Shown here: in pieces, positions 33,935 to 41,678 of the stretch
Numbering within the stretch: the stretch's first letter is position 1
Layout: every line of letters starts with the position of its first letter
Made by a program: the position numbers and the translations under genes
From: a virus
Strand: one strand, 5' to 3'
Length of the DNA stretch: 64,000 bases
Virus record (IMG/VR): IMGVR_UViG_3300027365_000011
Location: 19,478-83,477 of that record
The notes under the pieces: generated by a model
What the model saw: the letters and a program-made list of their open reading frames with translations, nothing else
Database searches by the model: none
Told to the model about the DNA's origin: nothing

Positions 33935-34135
33935 CTACTCCTTTCCACCCGCCTGCCTTCGCTCCAGTGCATCGACGGTCAGCAGCCAGCCGGCAGCGTG
34001 AATATCGCCGGCATCGGCCGCTTCGCGCAGGGTGCGGCGGTATTCGCGCAGCCGCGCGGGGCTGGGAAGGGCATTCTTCGAGCCTTTGGGTCGGCCACGG
34101 CCGGGCGGCGGAGTGATGGGGGTAGGGTTGGCCAT
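33935..34135 (-). CDS. Small basic AT-hook-like protein
   Basis: The 66-residue product has an N-terminal GRGRPKGSKN, a classic AT-hook, then a helix-rich segment (RLREYRRTLREAADAGDIHA) seen in many small phage proteins. It starts behind GAGGTG and is driven by the promoter at 34169-34197, which contains a perfect family-1 operator. It is the only gene here with a full consensus promoter plus internal operator, so expression should be strong once repression is lifted. Minor-groove DNA binding is inferred. Confidence 0.7.
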   Translation of the reverse strand: MANPTPITPPPGRGRPKGSKNALPSPARLREYRRTLREAADAGDIHAAGWLLTVDALERRQAGGKE

Positions 34136-34168
34136 AAAGCGACACCTCAGTGCGTGTATGTCCGGGAG

Positions 34169-34197
34169 AAATTACCTCGCAGGTAATAAATTGTCAA
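34169..34197 (-). promoter_or_regulatory. Sigma-70 promoter with embedded family-1 operator
   Basis: On the minus strand TTGACA (34192-34197) and TAATTT (34169-34174) are separated by exactly 17 bases. Between them, and overlapping the -10, lies the perfect palindrome ATTACCT-CGC-AGGTAAT (34171-34187). This is the clearest promoter-operator unit in the window and fixes how family-1 sites are likely used. Confidence 0.8.
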
Positions 34198-34263
34198 AAA
34201 AATGGCATTCCCCAGGCAAATAGATTGCTTTACTGGCTTTCGCTACTAGGTGAGCGCCCACGA

Positions 34264-34289
34264 AAAACCCCGCCGGATGGCGGGGTTTT
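34264..34289. terminator. Bidirectional terminator
   Basis: AAAACCCCGCC and GGCGGGGTTTT form an 11-bp stem with a GGAT loop. It ends the minus-strand gene at 34307. Confidence 0.85.
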
Positions 34290-34306
34290 CAGGTCGCTCG
34301 AGAGTG

Positions 34307-34618
34307 TCAGCCATTCAGGCCAACCCGGATCAGCGTGACGCCTTCGCCATCGGCGATCAGATCGTTCCAGGTCAGGTCGACCGCATCACCACGCAGCCCG
34401 CAGTGCTCATCGAGGGCGTCCTTCTCGATGAGCGTGAACTCATCGTGACCGAAGGCGCACTCACCCGGCATGAGGTCAAGCTGCACGACTTCCTCGGCAG
34501 CCGCCTCTTTCTCCCACTCGCTCAAGAGGGCGTCGCGCCGGCCTTCGGTATCCGCGACGATGGCGACATCGGCAAAAGAGAACTTGGAAGCGGTTGTGGT
34601 GGTCCAGATACGGCTCAT
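34307..34618 (-). CDS. Small acidic protein downstream of partition operon
   Basis: The start at ATG 34618 follows GGGAGA and gives 103 residues. It is acidic (DALLSEWEKEAAAEEVVQLD; DEHCGLRGDAVDLTWNDLIA) with no recognised domain. It lies 70 bases after the ParA-type gene, separated by a hairpin, and ends at a strong terminator. It may be read through from the partition operon. Function is unknown. Confidence 0.6.
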   Translation of the reverse strand: MSRIWTTTTASKFSFADVAIVADTEGRRDALLSEWEKEAAAEEVVQLDLMPGECAFGHDEFTLIEKDALDEHCGLRGDAVDLTWNDLIADGEGVTLIRVGLNG

Positions 34619-34647
34619 GGGTCTTCTCCCGCGATGGTGAGTCCGAG

Positions 34648-34671
34648 CCCCGGCTGTCACCGGGGCTCTCT
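34648..34671 (-). terminator. Hairpin after the ParA-type gene
   Basis: GAGCCCCGG and CCGGGGCTC form a 9-bp stem with a 6-base loop but no T run on the minus strand. It may attenuate transcription or protect the mRNA end rather than terminate fully. Confidence 0.45.
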
Positions 34672-34688
34672 GCTGCGTTGTGCGGCCG

Positions 34689-35537
34689 TCAGGCGTCCGC
34701 CTTGGCCTTCCCCTTCCCTTGGGCGCTATCGGCGTCCTTGCCACCCTTGGCGGCCTGTGTGATGGCACGCAGATCGAGAATCTTGTCCAGGTTCTCGAAT
34801 TGGGTGCTCAGGTAGTCGCGCATCTTGAGCGAATCGGACACCACGCTGTTGAGCATGGCCATTTCCTCCCGGCGGCCGGCATCGCCGCGGGTCTTCTTCA
34901 TCGCCTCGCGAAGCTGGCCCTTCAAGTCCTCGCCCTGCTGGGCAATCTCCCACACGCTCATTTTCAGCGTGCGCGACAGCGGGAAGGCGTTGTCGGTGGG
35001 CAGGATGATCGGGCCGTCCAGCTTCTCGCGATCGAGCAGCGCGAAGGCGTCGGGCATCCGGCGGCGCACGGTGCGAACGTCGGTGCTGGTGGTGCGGGTC
35101 ATGACCATCAGGATCTTGCCGGCGTAGTCCGGCATCAGCTCGCGCACATGGTCGAGCGTCTTCTTGGCGTTGAGCACGTCCTGACCGGGGCCGCTGACCG
35201 GGACGACGATCATGTCGATGAAGGCATCATAGCCGCGGGCGCCGATGTGCTGCAGGGCCATGGCGCTGGTGCGGTTGCCGCCGATGTCGGCGACGACATA
35301 GGCATCGTCCGTCCGGGCCATCAGCTCATCGATGGCGAACTCGGCATCCACTTCCTGACCGACCCGAACGCGCTCGGAATGGATGGCGCTATCGGTGAAA
35401 TCGGCGCTATCGTGATTCTCGTCATCCAGCTCGACCACCGCCGCCTTGCCGGTGCGCTCCAGCACCCAGGGCGCCAGCAGTTGCATGGACGTGGTGGACT
35501 TGCCGCTGCCGCCTTTCGTGTTGATAACCAGGATCAT
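34689..35537 (-). CDS. parA: ParA-family partition ATPase
   Basis: The 282-residue protein begins with the deviant Walker A KGGSGKST at residues about 8-15, diagnostic of the ParA/MinD/Soj class. VADIGG carries the Walker B position (about 82-87) and VVPVSGPGQDVLNAKKTL follows. No N-terminal HTH is present, so it is of the short (type Ib-like) kind. ParA ATPases move plasmids along the nucleoid, so this gene argues for plasmid maintenance of the prophage. It is translated 3 bases after the upstream 158-residue gene. An acidic/Lys C-terminal tail is unusual. Confidence 0.85.
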   Translation of the reverse strand: MILVINTKGGSGKSTTSMQLLAPWVLERTGKAAVVELDDENHDSADFTDSAIHSERVRVGQEVDAEFAIDELMARTDDAYVVADIGGNRTSAMALQHIGARGYDAFIDMIVVPVSGPGQDVLNAKKTLDHVRELMPDYAGKILMVMTRTTSTDVRTVRRRMPDAFALLDREKLDGPIILPTDNAFPLSRTLKMSVWEIAQQGEDLKGQLREAMKKTRGDAGRREEMAMLNSVVSDSLKMRDYLSTQFENLDKILDLRAITQAAKGGKDADSAQGKGKAKADA

Positions 35538-35540
35538 GGG

Positions 35541-36017
35541 TCAGTCTCCGCTCTCGTTTGTTTCTAACGCCTTCCCGTTCGAGAAGTCGCTCATGCTTTT
35601 GGCCATGTCATCGATATTCAGGCGCTTTGCCTGACGATTCGCGTCATCCTTTCGGACGGTTTCTGCCGTTTCCAGCGTGGGGTTGATCGGCACCCTTTCC
35701 GGCTTTTTCCGCGCCGCTTCCGGTGGCGATCCCCCCACATCATCCCCGCTCATGATGCGTTCCGCCGTGACCTTCTTCGCGTAGTAGCGGGCATATTCCT
35801 CGGGGAACTCATCAATCAGGAACTGCCTGACCGTCTCCCGGCGCCGCGTGATTTCCAGCGGCTCAAGCAACCGCAACAGGTGCTTGATCGGGATTCCCTT
35901 TTCGATCAGCGGCGCCAGGTCTTCCCGGATATAGCGCAGCTTCACGCTTGCCCAGCTCGACACGCCGTTGATCTCGGCTTTACGGGGCAGCAAATGCTCA
36001 AGGTTTTCGTCGGTCAT
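35541..36017 (-). CDS. Putative centromere-binding/partition partner
   Basis: The 158-residue protein starts behind AAGGGGG and is coupled to the ParA gene. Its helical core (YIREDLAPLIEKGIPIKHLL; RRETVRQFLIDEFPEEYARY) resembles a HTH-type DNA-binding unit; the C-terminal half is a polar linker and an amphipathic helix. It is the first gene after a repeat array (36085-36335) and a family-2 operator. By position it should bind the array and regulate the operon, like ParB/ParG-type partners. No true ParB domain is visible; other plasmid functions are possible. Confidence 0.55.
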   Translation of the reverse strand: MTDENLEHLLPRKAEINGVSSWASVKLRYIREDLAPLIEKGIPIKHLLRLLEPLEITRRRETVRQFLIDEFPEEYARYYAKKVTAERIMSGDDVGGSPPEAARKKPERVPINPTLETAETVRKDDANRQAKRLNIDDMAKSMSDFSNGKALETNESGD

Positions 36018-36064
36018 CGCGACCCCCTTTGTCGACTGCCCATGCAGTCTAGCTCACCTTTTCA

Positions 36065-36083
36065 TATTGCATCAAGTGTAATA
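36065..36083. promoter_or_regulatory. Family-2 operator before the partition operon
   Basis: TATTGCA-TCAAG-TGTAATA lies 48 bases upstream of the ATG at 36017, at the promoter-proximal end of the repeat array. It is one of five family-2 sites. Confidence 0.55.
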
Positions 36084-36084
36084 T

Positions 36085-36335
36085 CGCGCAAACCGCGCAC
36101 GAAACCCGAGCAAAACCCGAGCGAAAGCCGCGCATCGCCCAAAACGCGCGCAAAAGGCGTGCAAAAGGCGTGCAAAAGGCGAGCAAAACCCGAGCCATAG
36201 CGTTGAAAGCGGGCGCGCAAAATCCGCGCAAAGGGCGAGCGAAACCCGAGGTGCCGCCCATTGCACGCGCAAAACCCGAGCAAAAGGCGAGCAACCGGGC
36301 AGGGCAGGGGCGAGCAAAACCCGAGCAAACCACGC
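36085..36335. repeat. Array of 11-bp repeats (centromere or iteron candidate)
   Basis: About 250 bases are filled with degenerate copies of an 11-bp unit, GCAAAAGGCGA or GCAAAACCCGA. The clearest run (36150-36193) has four units in perfect 11-bp register; further copies lie at 36100-36125, 36216-36250, 36269-36293 and 36312-36328. The 11-bp period places each copy on the same DNA face. It stands directly upstream of the partition operon, so a ParA-partner binding centromere is likely; a replication iteron set is the alternative. Open frames across it are only repeat translations. Confidence 0.75.
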
Positions 36336-36360
36336 GCCACCGCCGAGCGAGCGCCCACGA

Positions 36361-36385
36361 AAAAGGGCTCCCGAAGGAGCCCCTT
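36361..36385 (-). terminator. Terminator of the 36405 gene
   Basis: GGGCTCC and GGAGCCC form a stem with a short CGAA loop, followed on the minus strand by CTTTTTCG. Confidence 0.8.
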
Positions 36386-36404
36386 GTGACGATTCGCTGG
36401 TCGA

Positions 36405-36626
36405 TCAGCGACAGGCCGTGTCGGCAATGTCACGCCAATCTGGCGTCCCTGTGCGCTGATTCATGGGGACATTATGGCGCTGTTCATACTGCCATTGGGC
36501 CACGTCCTGACAATACTGGTCGGCCTGAATTTCATGCAATTCCGGCCCCTTTTGCCCGGCGAGTGCCAGGCCGATCAGGCTGGCGGACAGGGCGGCGGCG
36601 ATGGCGATGGCAATCAGCTTTTTCAT
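36405..36626 (-). CDS. Small exported protein with signal peptide
   Basis: The 73-residue protein starts with a signal peptide, MKKLIAIAIAAALSASLIGL, followed by ALAG as a likely cleavage site. The mature part is short and polar with two Cys. It starts 47 bases downstream of a near-perfect family-2 operator (36673-36691) and ends at its own terminator, so it is a single-gene unit on the prophage. A role at the envelope, such as exclusion or protection of the lysogen, is possible but not shown. Confidence 0.65.
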   Translation of the reverse strand: MKKLIAIAIAAALSASLIGLALAGQKGPELHEIQADQYCQDVAQWQYEQRHNVPMNQRTGTPDWRDIADTACR

Positions 36627-36672
36627 GGGGTGGCTCCTTGTGTGCGTTTCGATGCCTCACAAGATAGCCCGG

Positions 36673-36691
36673 TATTACATTTAATGCAATA
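36673..36691. promoter_or_regulatory. Family-2 operator, near-perfect palindrome
   Basis: TATTACA-TTTAA-TGCAATA, extended by GG and CC on the flanks, is symmetric except for one base pair. It lies between the genes at 36405 and 36720. Confidence 0.6.
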
Positions 36692-36719
36692 CCCTGTTTC
36701 CGATTGCCACCACCTGACG

Positions 36720-36974
36720 CTACACCAGGGGCTGGGGCTGCATGTTCCCCGGCCATTCGGCCAGCCTCATCGCGAGGATTCCCGCGGGCTTTTCCAGGGG
36801 CGAGTAGAACACCACCGGCGCCCCGGACAGCGAACCCCGTCCCCGGGCCACGGCCTCCACCCGGTAGGTGATTCCGCTGTCGGGGCAATGCCAGGCGCGG
36901 TGAATCAGCGCCTCGAGGTCGCGGCCTTCGGGCAGGGAGTGGCCCGGATCAGGCTGTCGTTGCAATGCGGTCAT
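36720..36974 (-). CDS. Small protein after SSB, unknown
   Basis: The 84-residue product (SLPEGRDLEALIHRAWHCPD; VVFYSPLEKPAGILAMRLAE) looks folded but belongs to no family I know. It follows the SSB gene by 17 bases and ends the recombination operon before the family-2 operator at 36673. Confidence 0.55.
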   Translation of the reverse strand: MTALQRQPDPGHSLPEGRDLEALIHRAWHCPDSGITYRVEAVARGRGSLSGAPVVFYSPLEKPAGILAMRLAEWPGNMQPQPLV

Positions 36975-36991
36975 GGAGCCTCCAGTCGTCC

Positions 36992-37534
36992 TTAGAACGG
37001 TATTTCGTCATCTCCGAAGTCGCCATCGAAGCCGCCCTGGGCTGGCGCCTGGGGCGCCGGCGTTGGGGGCTGTGCCGGCGGCGCCTGACGAGTCGGCTGC
37101 TGGGCCGGCTGCGAATAGCCCGGGCCGCCCTGGGGGGCACCATTCGGCGGTGCGCCCGGGGGCTGCCCGGCCGGGCGGGACTGACCGCCGCCGGTGCCGC
37201 CATCACCGAGCATCTGCATGTCGTTGGCAACGATCTCCGTGGAGTAGCGGTCCTGGCCGTTCTGGTCCTGCCACTTGCGGGTCTGCAGGCGCCCCTCGAT
37301 GTAGACCTTGGCGCCTTTCTTGAGATACTGCTGGGCGACTTCGGCCTGTTTGTTGAACAGCACCACGCGGTGCCACTCGGTGCGCTCCTGGCGCTGGCCG
37401 GATTGCTTGTCCATCCAGCTATCGCTGGTGGCCACGCTCAAGTTGGCCACCGCCGTGCCGCCGGGCGTGAAGCGCACCTCGGGGTCTTGCCCGAGGTTGC
37501 CAATCAGAATCACCTTGTTGATGCCGCGTGCCAT
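36992..37534 (-). CDS. ssb: Single-stranded DNA-binding protein
   Basis: The 180-residue protein has the bacterial OB fold: [20 protein letters not shown], then [20 protein letters not shown] and [17 protein letters not shown] Gly/Pro/Gln-rich linker (about 115-165) ends in the acidic tip DDEIPF, the docking peptide for host replication and repair proteins. It coats single strands during phage replication and recombination. The gene is 1 base from the preceding stop in the recE-ATPase operon. It is probably of host origin in evolution. Confidence 0.95.
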   Translation of the reverse strand: MARGINKVILIGNLGQDPEVRFTPGGTAVANLSVATSDSWMDKQSGQRQERTEWHRVVLFNKQAEVAQQYLKKGAKVYIEGRLQTRKWQDQNGQDRYSTEIVANDMQMLGDGGTGGGQSRPAGQPPGAPPNGAPQGGPGYSQPAQQPTRQAPPAQPPTPAPQAPAQGGFDGDFGDDEIPF

Positions 37535-38065
37535 TTAGTCGGCCTCCTGGGCCAGTTGATCGAGGGTGGCGTGGTGTTCGTCCACCACGTTCGCGAGGGT
37601 TTCGGGGAGCTGGTCGGCGGCGAGAATCCCGCTCATCAGCCGGTCGCGTTCGTTCCAGCCGGTGTCGGTATTCGCGAAGGCCATGCTCAGGGCGCTTTGC
37701 ACGCCCCGGTACTGCGTGACCAGCCGGATCGCCGGCGCTTCATCGTCGTTGGTGTCGGCGACCAGCAGCACCTGGCGGCTGTTGCGCTCGAAGACGCGGG
37801 CGAAGCGCTCGCCGGGGTCCGCCAGCGTGATGCGGCTGACCCGCTGCGTGCCTTCCTCTTGGACCTCGAGCCAGCGATGGCTCTTGCCGTCATCCACCCA
37901 GGTCATCGGAAAGACCGGCGCCAGCTCTGTTTCGGGGTGATCTTCCACCGTTTGCTTGGCGGCCTGCAGGATGCCGGCGATCTCGCTCAGGCACAGCGGG
38001 ATGCGCGCGGCCGGCACCTTGTCGTACACGTCCTGCAAGGTGGTCAGGTCGTAATGCGGGCTCAT
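37535..38065 (-). CDS. Recombination-operon protein, unknown
   Basis: The 176-residue acidic protein overlaps the gene upstream by 4 bases and is directly followed by ssb. Segments such as TWVDDGKSHRWLEVQEEGTQ and FERNSRQVLLVADTNDDEAP suggest an alpha/beta fold, with a long final helix. No motif is recognised. Tight coupling to ssb suggests a role in phage replication or recombination. Confidence 0.6.
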   Translation of the reverse strand: MSPHYDLTTLQDVYDKVPAARIPLCLSEIAGILQAAKQTVEDHPETELAPVFPMTWVDDGKSHRWLEVQEEGTQRVSRITLADPGERFARVFERNSRQVLLVADTNDDEAPAIRLVTQYRGVQSALSMAFANTDTGWNERDRLMSGILAADQLPETLANVVDEHHATLDQLAQEAD

Positions 38066-38790
38066 GCGGCGGCCTCGGGAGCGGGGTAGGGGAGGGTGTA
38101 GACCAGCCAGTAGTCGGGCTGGCGCTCGTCATTCAGGGGCAGCCTGGCGGTCCAGGCATCGCTGCCCAGCCAGTCCCGCACGGCATCGACCTCGTTTTCT
38201 CGGCACAGCCACCAGGCGGTTGCCTCGCGGATGACGGGGAGGGCCGATTCGCGGGCTTGGAACAGGGCGCGCTCGGCGGCGCGGCTACGCGGCAGATCCG
38301 CGGGGAGCCCGAAACGCGCCGGGTGGCGCAGGGTGAGCTTGTACAGGTTGAGCTCCACCACGTCGCCCAGGGACAGCCCCAGCCGTTCGGCGATGGCGTC
38401 GATGGCGGAGAGGATCTTGTGAGCCTCGTGCCAGATGCCGGGGCGCATCATCGGCTCCGGCCGGCCATCGGCATAGGTGGCCTTGACCACGCCCTGCAGG
38501 CGCAGCGCCGCGACCACGATGTCATAGGGCGTCACGCTGTCGTCGTCGCGTTCGCCGGCCAGGTAGCGCGTGAACAGTTCGCCGCGGGTGTCCTTGTCGA
38601 TCAGTGCGCAGTACCACAGCAGGTCGCCCAGCTCCTCGAGCATTTCGGCGCCGGTCTTGGCGTCCAGCAGCTTGGCGGATTCCGCGCACAGGCCCTGGAG
38701 GGCGTGGATCAGGTCCGCGCTGACGCCATTGCCGCCGGTGATGCTGGCGGCGGTCTTCATCGCTTCGGCGGGGTAGTCGGTCAGGTTCAT
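38062..38790 (-). CDS. MazG-like nucleotide pyrophosphohydrolase
   Basis: From ATG 38790 the protein has 242 residues. Residues about 25-70 carry the all-alpha NTP pyrophosphatase pattern: LQGLCAESAKLLD, then EMLEELGDLLWYCALI, where the ExxE-12-ExxD-type acidic residues bind magnesium. The C-terminal half is longer than in plain MazG proteins and unrecognised (LPVIREATAWWLCRENEVDA). Phage MazG-like enzymes change the nucleotide or alarmone pool during infection. The upstream extension of the frame overlaps the next gene and is not used. Confidence 0.65.
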   Translation of the reverse strand: MNLTDYPAEAMKTAASITGGNGVSADLIHALQGLCAESAKLLDAKTGAEMLEELGDLLWYCALIDKDTRGELFTRYLAGERDDDSVTPYDIVVAALRLQGVVKATYADGRPEPMMRPGIWHEAHKILSAIDAIAERLGLSLGDVVELNLYKLTLRHPARFGLPADLPRSRAAERALFQARESALPVIREATAWWLCRENEVDAVRDWLGSDAWTARLPLNDERQPDYWLVYTLPYPAPEAAA

Positions 38791-38996
38791 GCCCGCATCC
38801 CCCGTTTCATGAGTCGATCCCAGCCCCGCGCGCAGTCGGCATCGCAGAACAGCCGGGGGCTCTCGACGGGTTCGCCGCAGTGATGGCACTCGCCGGACGG
38901 CTTGGGCGAAGCCGGGACGGGGGCGCGCGCAGCGCCCAGGGCGGCTTCCTGGAAGGCTTCATTGCGTTCGTTGGCCTGGTCGGCTAGATCAGCCAT
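38787..38996 (-). CDS. Small zinc-finger protein (DksA/TraR-like)
   Basis: The 69-residue protein ends with CHHCGEPVESPRLFCDADC, four Cys spaced as a treble-clef/TraR-type finger, preceded by a short helix. It overlaps both neighbours by 4 to 13 bases. Small DksA/TraR-like fingers may act on RNA polymerase, but this one is shorter than DksA and lacks a long coiled coil, so binding of nucleic acid or protein in general is all that can be said. Confidence 0.6.
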   Translation of the reverse strand: MADLADQANERNEAFQEAALGAARAPVPASPKPSGECHHCGEPVESPRLFCDADCARGWDRLMKRGMRA

Positions 38997-39196
38997 TGGC
39001 GTTCTACCTCGGTGGTGACTGTCAGGATGGTGTCGCGAGCCGCCCGCCAGGCCTCGCAGCCGGTGCGGTGACAGCCAATGACCAGGGCGTCACCGTCGAC
39101 ATAGATCCGGTAATGGAAGGGCACCTCGAAGCGCTGGCGCCCTCCATCGCGCCGCCAGATACAGGCGACGCGCCGCTGACGGGCGGGCAGGGTCAT
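38984..39196 (-). CDS. Small basic protein, unknown
   Basis: The 70-residue product (RVACIWRRDGGRQRFEVPFH; IYVDGDALVIGCHRTGCEAW) overlaps both neighbouring genes. It is beta-rich with two Cys near the end. No family is recognised; coupling places it in the recombination operon. Confidence 0.55.
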   Translation of the reverse strand: MTLPARQRRVACIWRRDGGRQRFEVPFHYRIYVDGDALVIGCHRTGCEAWRAARDTILTVTTEVERQWLI

Positions 39197-40221
39197 ACTT
39201 CGGGCTGTTCCGCGGCCGGGGCGGCCGCCGTCTCGTCAGCCGGGGCGGCCTCGTCAATGAGCCCGGCGATTTCCGCGTGACTGGAGCTGCCGCCGGCGGT
39301 CTGCCGCTGCGACTGGCGGTGCTCGTCATGCGCCCGCGCGCTGGCGAGGACCGTCTGCAGGAAGTCGTCGCCCAGAGCCTCGCGCACCTTCTCGGGGGTC
39401 TGGTTCCAGGCGTCGCGCACGTACTGTTCGCCGTGTTCGGTGATTGACTGCAGGCGGTGGCGCCACTTCTCCAGGGTCTGGCTGCCGCCGGCACCGTCGA
39501 TCCAGCGACGCAGGGCCTGGCCATCGGCCGCGCCGATATAGCCCTCGCCGCGGCCGAGGATGCCTTTCAACTCGGACGGGCACTTGAGCACCTGCTGGTG
39601 GTAGCCCTCGTTCCACATCATCAGGCTGGCCGTCATCTCGAACATGAAGTTCTTTTCCTGAATCGGCTGGATGCCCAGGCTCACCGGCTTCTTGGGATCG
39701 GCGAAGTCCATTTTCTCGCGGGCGCGGATGCAGAAGATGACGTGCATGTCGCACTGCAGGACCGCGTTCATGAAGCGCTTGTGTTCGGCCTTGGCCTTCT
39801 TCCAGTCCGCCATTCGCGAGCTGGTGATGGTGGCGATTTCCTCGCAGCCGCCGGTGCCTTCCCATTCGTGGGTCACGGAGTCGATGACCAGCACCTCGAC
39901 GCCGGCCTGCTGGAACGCCTGAATGGCGTCGATGTAGCGCTGGGGCGAGAACGGCGCGTAAAGGTCGCCGATCAGGAAGGGGGAGGGCAGTTCCTGCATT
40001 CCCATCGACTGGGCGACCATCCGGTAGGTGTCGTCGCTGGCGTACAGCGAGCCGCGGCGGTTTTCGGTGTCGAGGAAGCCGACCTTGTTGCCCTGGCCGT
40101 TGGTCAGGCCGTAGGCAAGCTGCAGGGCGGTGAAGGTCTTGCCCGACCCGGAAATACCGGACAGGCCGATGACCATGCGGGCGCCGCGGCGTTCGGCCTG
40201 GCGGATCTCGATGACTGACAT
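39193..40221 (-). CDS. RecA-like recombination ATPase (Sak4-like, AAA_24 type)
   Basis: ATG 40221 gives 342 residues. GLSGISGSGKTFTALQLAYG holds the Walker A at about residues 19-28, and VLVIDSVTHEWEG is Walker B (about 108-120), in the compact RecA-like core of phage Sak4/AAA_24 ATPases. The C-terminal third is helical and Ala/Gln-rich. Such ATPases work with an exonuclease and SSB in phage homologous recombination; here the RecE-type gene is 14 bases upstream and ssb is downstream. No separate annealing protein is seen, so this protein may take that role. Confidence 0.8.
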   Translation of the reverse strand: MSVIEIRQAERRGARMVIGLSGISGSGKTFTALQLAYGLTNGQGNKVGFLDTENRRGSLYASDDTYRMVAQSMGMQELPSPFLIGDLYAPFSPQRYIDAIQAFQQAGVEVLVIDSVTHEWEGTGGCEEIATITSSRMADWKKAKAEHKRFMNAVLQCDMHVIFCIRAREKMDFADPKKPVSLGIQPIQEKNFMFEMTASLMMWNEGYHQQVLKCPSELKGILGRGEGYIGAADGQALRRWIDGAGGSQTLEKWRHRLQSITEHGEQYVRDAWNQTPEKVREALGDDFLQTVLASARAHDEHRQSQRQTAGGSSSHAEIAGLIDEAAPADETAAAPAAEQPEV

Positions 40222-40235
40222 GCGTGCTCCTTGGA

Positions 40236-41588
40236 TCAGGGGGCGGCGGTGGCGGGCAGTTGCCGGCGCACGTACCACTCGGGAAGGGAAAGGGTCTGGA
40301 TGCCGTCGCCGTAGCCCGGCCAGTGGTCATCCCGACGGGCATCGGCATAGGCGGCCAGATCGGCGCGGTACTCGAGGCGGCCGATCGCGATGGAGTCGTC
40401 GTCCAGGACGTAGACGGCGACGTTGTAGGGGGGCTGCTTTTCCACCACCACGAAGGCGAACAGCCGCTGTTCGGGCCAGTCGAGCCCGGCCTGGCGGATG
40501 GCGGCATTGCAGCCGTCGAGGTACATGGGGTGCTGGACGTGGTAGCGCCACTTCATGATCGACCGCGCGAAGGCCTCCGGGCCGGCGTTGTCGGTGGTCT
40601 TGAGATCGACCAGCAGGCCTTTCTGCGGCACCCAGTAGTCGGGGCGGCAGCGGCACAGCTCGCCGGTTTCCTCGTCCTGCCAGTAGACGCTGCGTTCGGC
40701 GATGCCCTGGCGCAGCAGGGCGGCCGCAGCCGGGTGGCGGGCAACGGCGTCGCGCATCGCCAGCACCTGGTCGTACTCGGCATCCTTGAGCACGGTGCGA
40801 TGGCCGTTGTTCTCGAGCCATTCGGCCTGCACGTCGGACCACAGCGTCACATCGACGCCGTTGGCGTTGAGCCATTCGGCCATGGCGTGACGGCTGACGT
40901 TGGTGCCCAGCGTGTAGGTGAAACCGTGCTCGGCCTCGAAGGAGTCACAGATTTCCGACCACAGCTCGACCGTTTCGCCGTTGTCGCGCAGCAGCGCAGC
41001 CAGCGCCTTGCGGTCGCCGCTGGTGGACAGCAGCCCCGAGCGGTTCTCGTTCTCGGCCTGGATGATGGCCTTGAGCTCGCCGACCTTCATGGCCTCCAGC
41101 TCGTGCGCCGCATCGCCGTCGCCACCGTGAATCTCGTCCACGATCCGCGCGATCAGTTCCTCTTTCTTGCCGGCGATGGAGAGCTTGGGCATCCGATCCT
41201 TGTTCAGCTCCTGAATCCGGGCGACCAGCTCGTCAGTGCCCCGGATGGCGTGGGGGTGGGCGGCGATGCGCTCCTGGTTCAGCTTCTCGACCATGGCCAC
41301 CAGCTCGTCACGATCCTCGACGGCCTCGGGCACGTCCTGGCGGCGCAGCGCGCGGCAGTAGTCCCGCGTGAATGCTTCCGGCTCCAGCACCGCGGCGTGC
41401 AACGCGCTGCCGATGCGCTGATCGGGGGTCTCGCTGCGCTCGGACGGCGTGGTGACGACGTGGCGATAGGTCGCGAGGTTGCGATTGACGAGATCCAGCC
41501 CGGATTTCGAGATGCCCGGGCCGGTGTGGTAGTCGGCATTCGGAATATCGGCATAGACGCCGGGCGAGGGCGGTGCGGAAGGCTCCAT
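40236..41588 (-). CDS. RecE-type exonuclease (exodeoxyribonuclease VIII family)
   Basis: ATG 41588 follows TGGGG and gives 450 residues; ATG 41606 would add six. The N-terminal part (HTGPGISKSGLDLVNRNLAT; PDQRIGSALHAAVLEPEAF) is the usual start of RecE/PDDEXK phage exonucleases. The catalytic core is CRCRPDYWVPQKGLLVDLKT (about 308-327), with the D..DxK residues. Between them lies a helical SAP-like insert (AMKVGELKAIIQAENENRSG), unusual in short RecE proteins. It digests one strand to give 3' tails for recombination. A 21-base family-1 operator lies just upstream. Confidence 0.85.
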   Translation of the reverse strand: MEPSAPPSPGVYADIPNADYHTGPGISKSGLDLVNRNLATYRHVVTTPSERSETPDQRIGSALHAAVLEPEAFTRDYCRALRRQDVPEAVEDRDELVAMVEKLNQERIAAHPHAIRGTDELVARIQELNKDRMPKLSIAGKKEELIARIVDEIHGGDGDAAHELEAMKVGELKAIIQAENENRSGLLSTSGDRKALAALLRDNGETVELWSEICDSFEAEHGFTYTLGTNVSRHAMAEWLNANGVDVTLWSDVQAEWLENNGHRTVLKDAEYDQVLAMRDAVARHPAAAALLRQGIAERSVYWQDEETGELCRCRPDYWVPQKGLLVDLKTTDNAGPEAFARSIMKWRYHVQHPMYLDGCNAAIRQAGLDWPEQRLFAFVVVEKQPPYNVAVYVLDDDSIAIGRLEYRADLAAYADARRDDHWPGYGDGIQTLSLPEWYVRRQLPATAAP

Positions 41589-41619
41589 TTTTACCCCACA
41601 TGGCATAAAGGTGAGTCAG

Positions 41620-41640
41620 CGCTTACCTGTCAGGTAAGCG
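41620..41640. promoter_or_regulatory. Family-1 operator before the recombination operon
   Basis: Nine-base arms CGCTTACCT and AGGTAAGCG with a GTC spacer form a perfect palindrome, the longest in the window. It lies 32 bases upstream of the recE-type start, so it should control the whole recE-ssb operon. Confidence 0.75.
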
Positions 41641-41678
41641 AGAAAGCCAAAAAAGGGCAGCCGTCAGGCCGCCCGGTG

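Noticed and set aside
36085-36335. CRISPR array
   Set aside because: The 11-bp units are contiguous and degenerate, with no 25-40 base repeats or unique spacers and no cas genes.
36049-36433. Several minus-strand frames with repeated ARLLLGF-type peptides
   Set aside because: They are translations of the 11-bp repeat array, not proteins.
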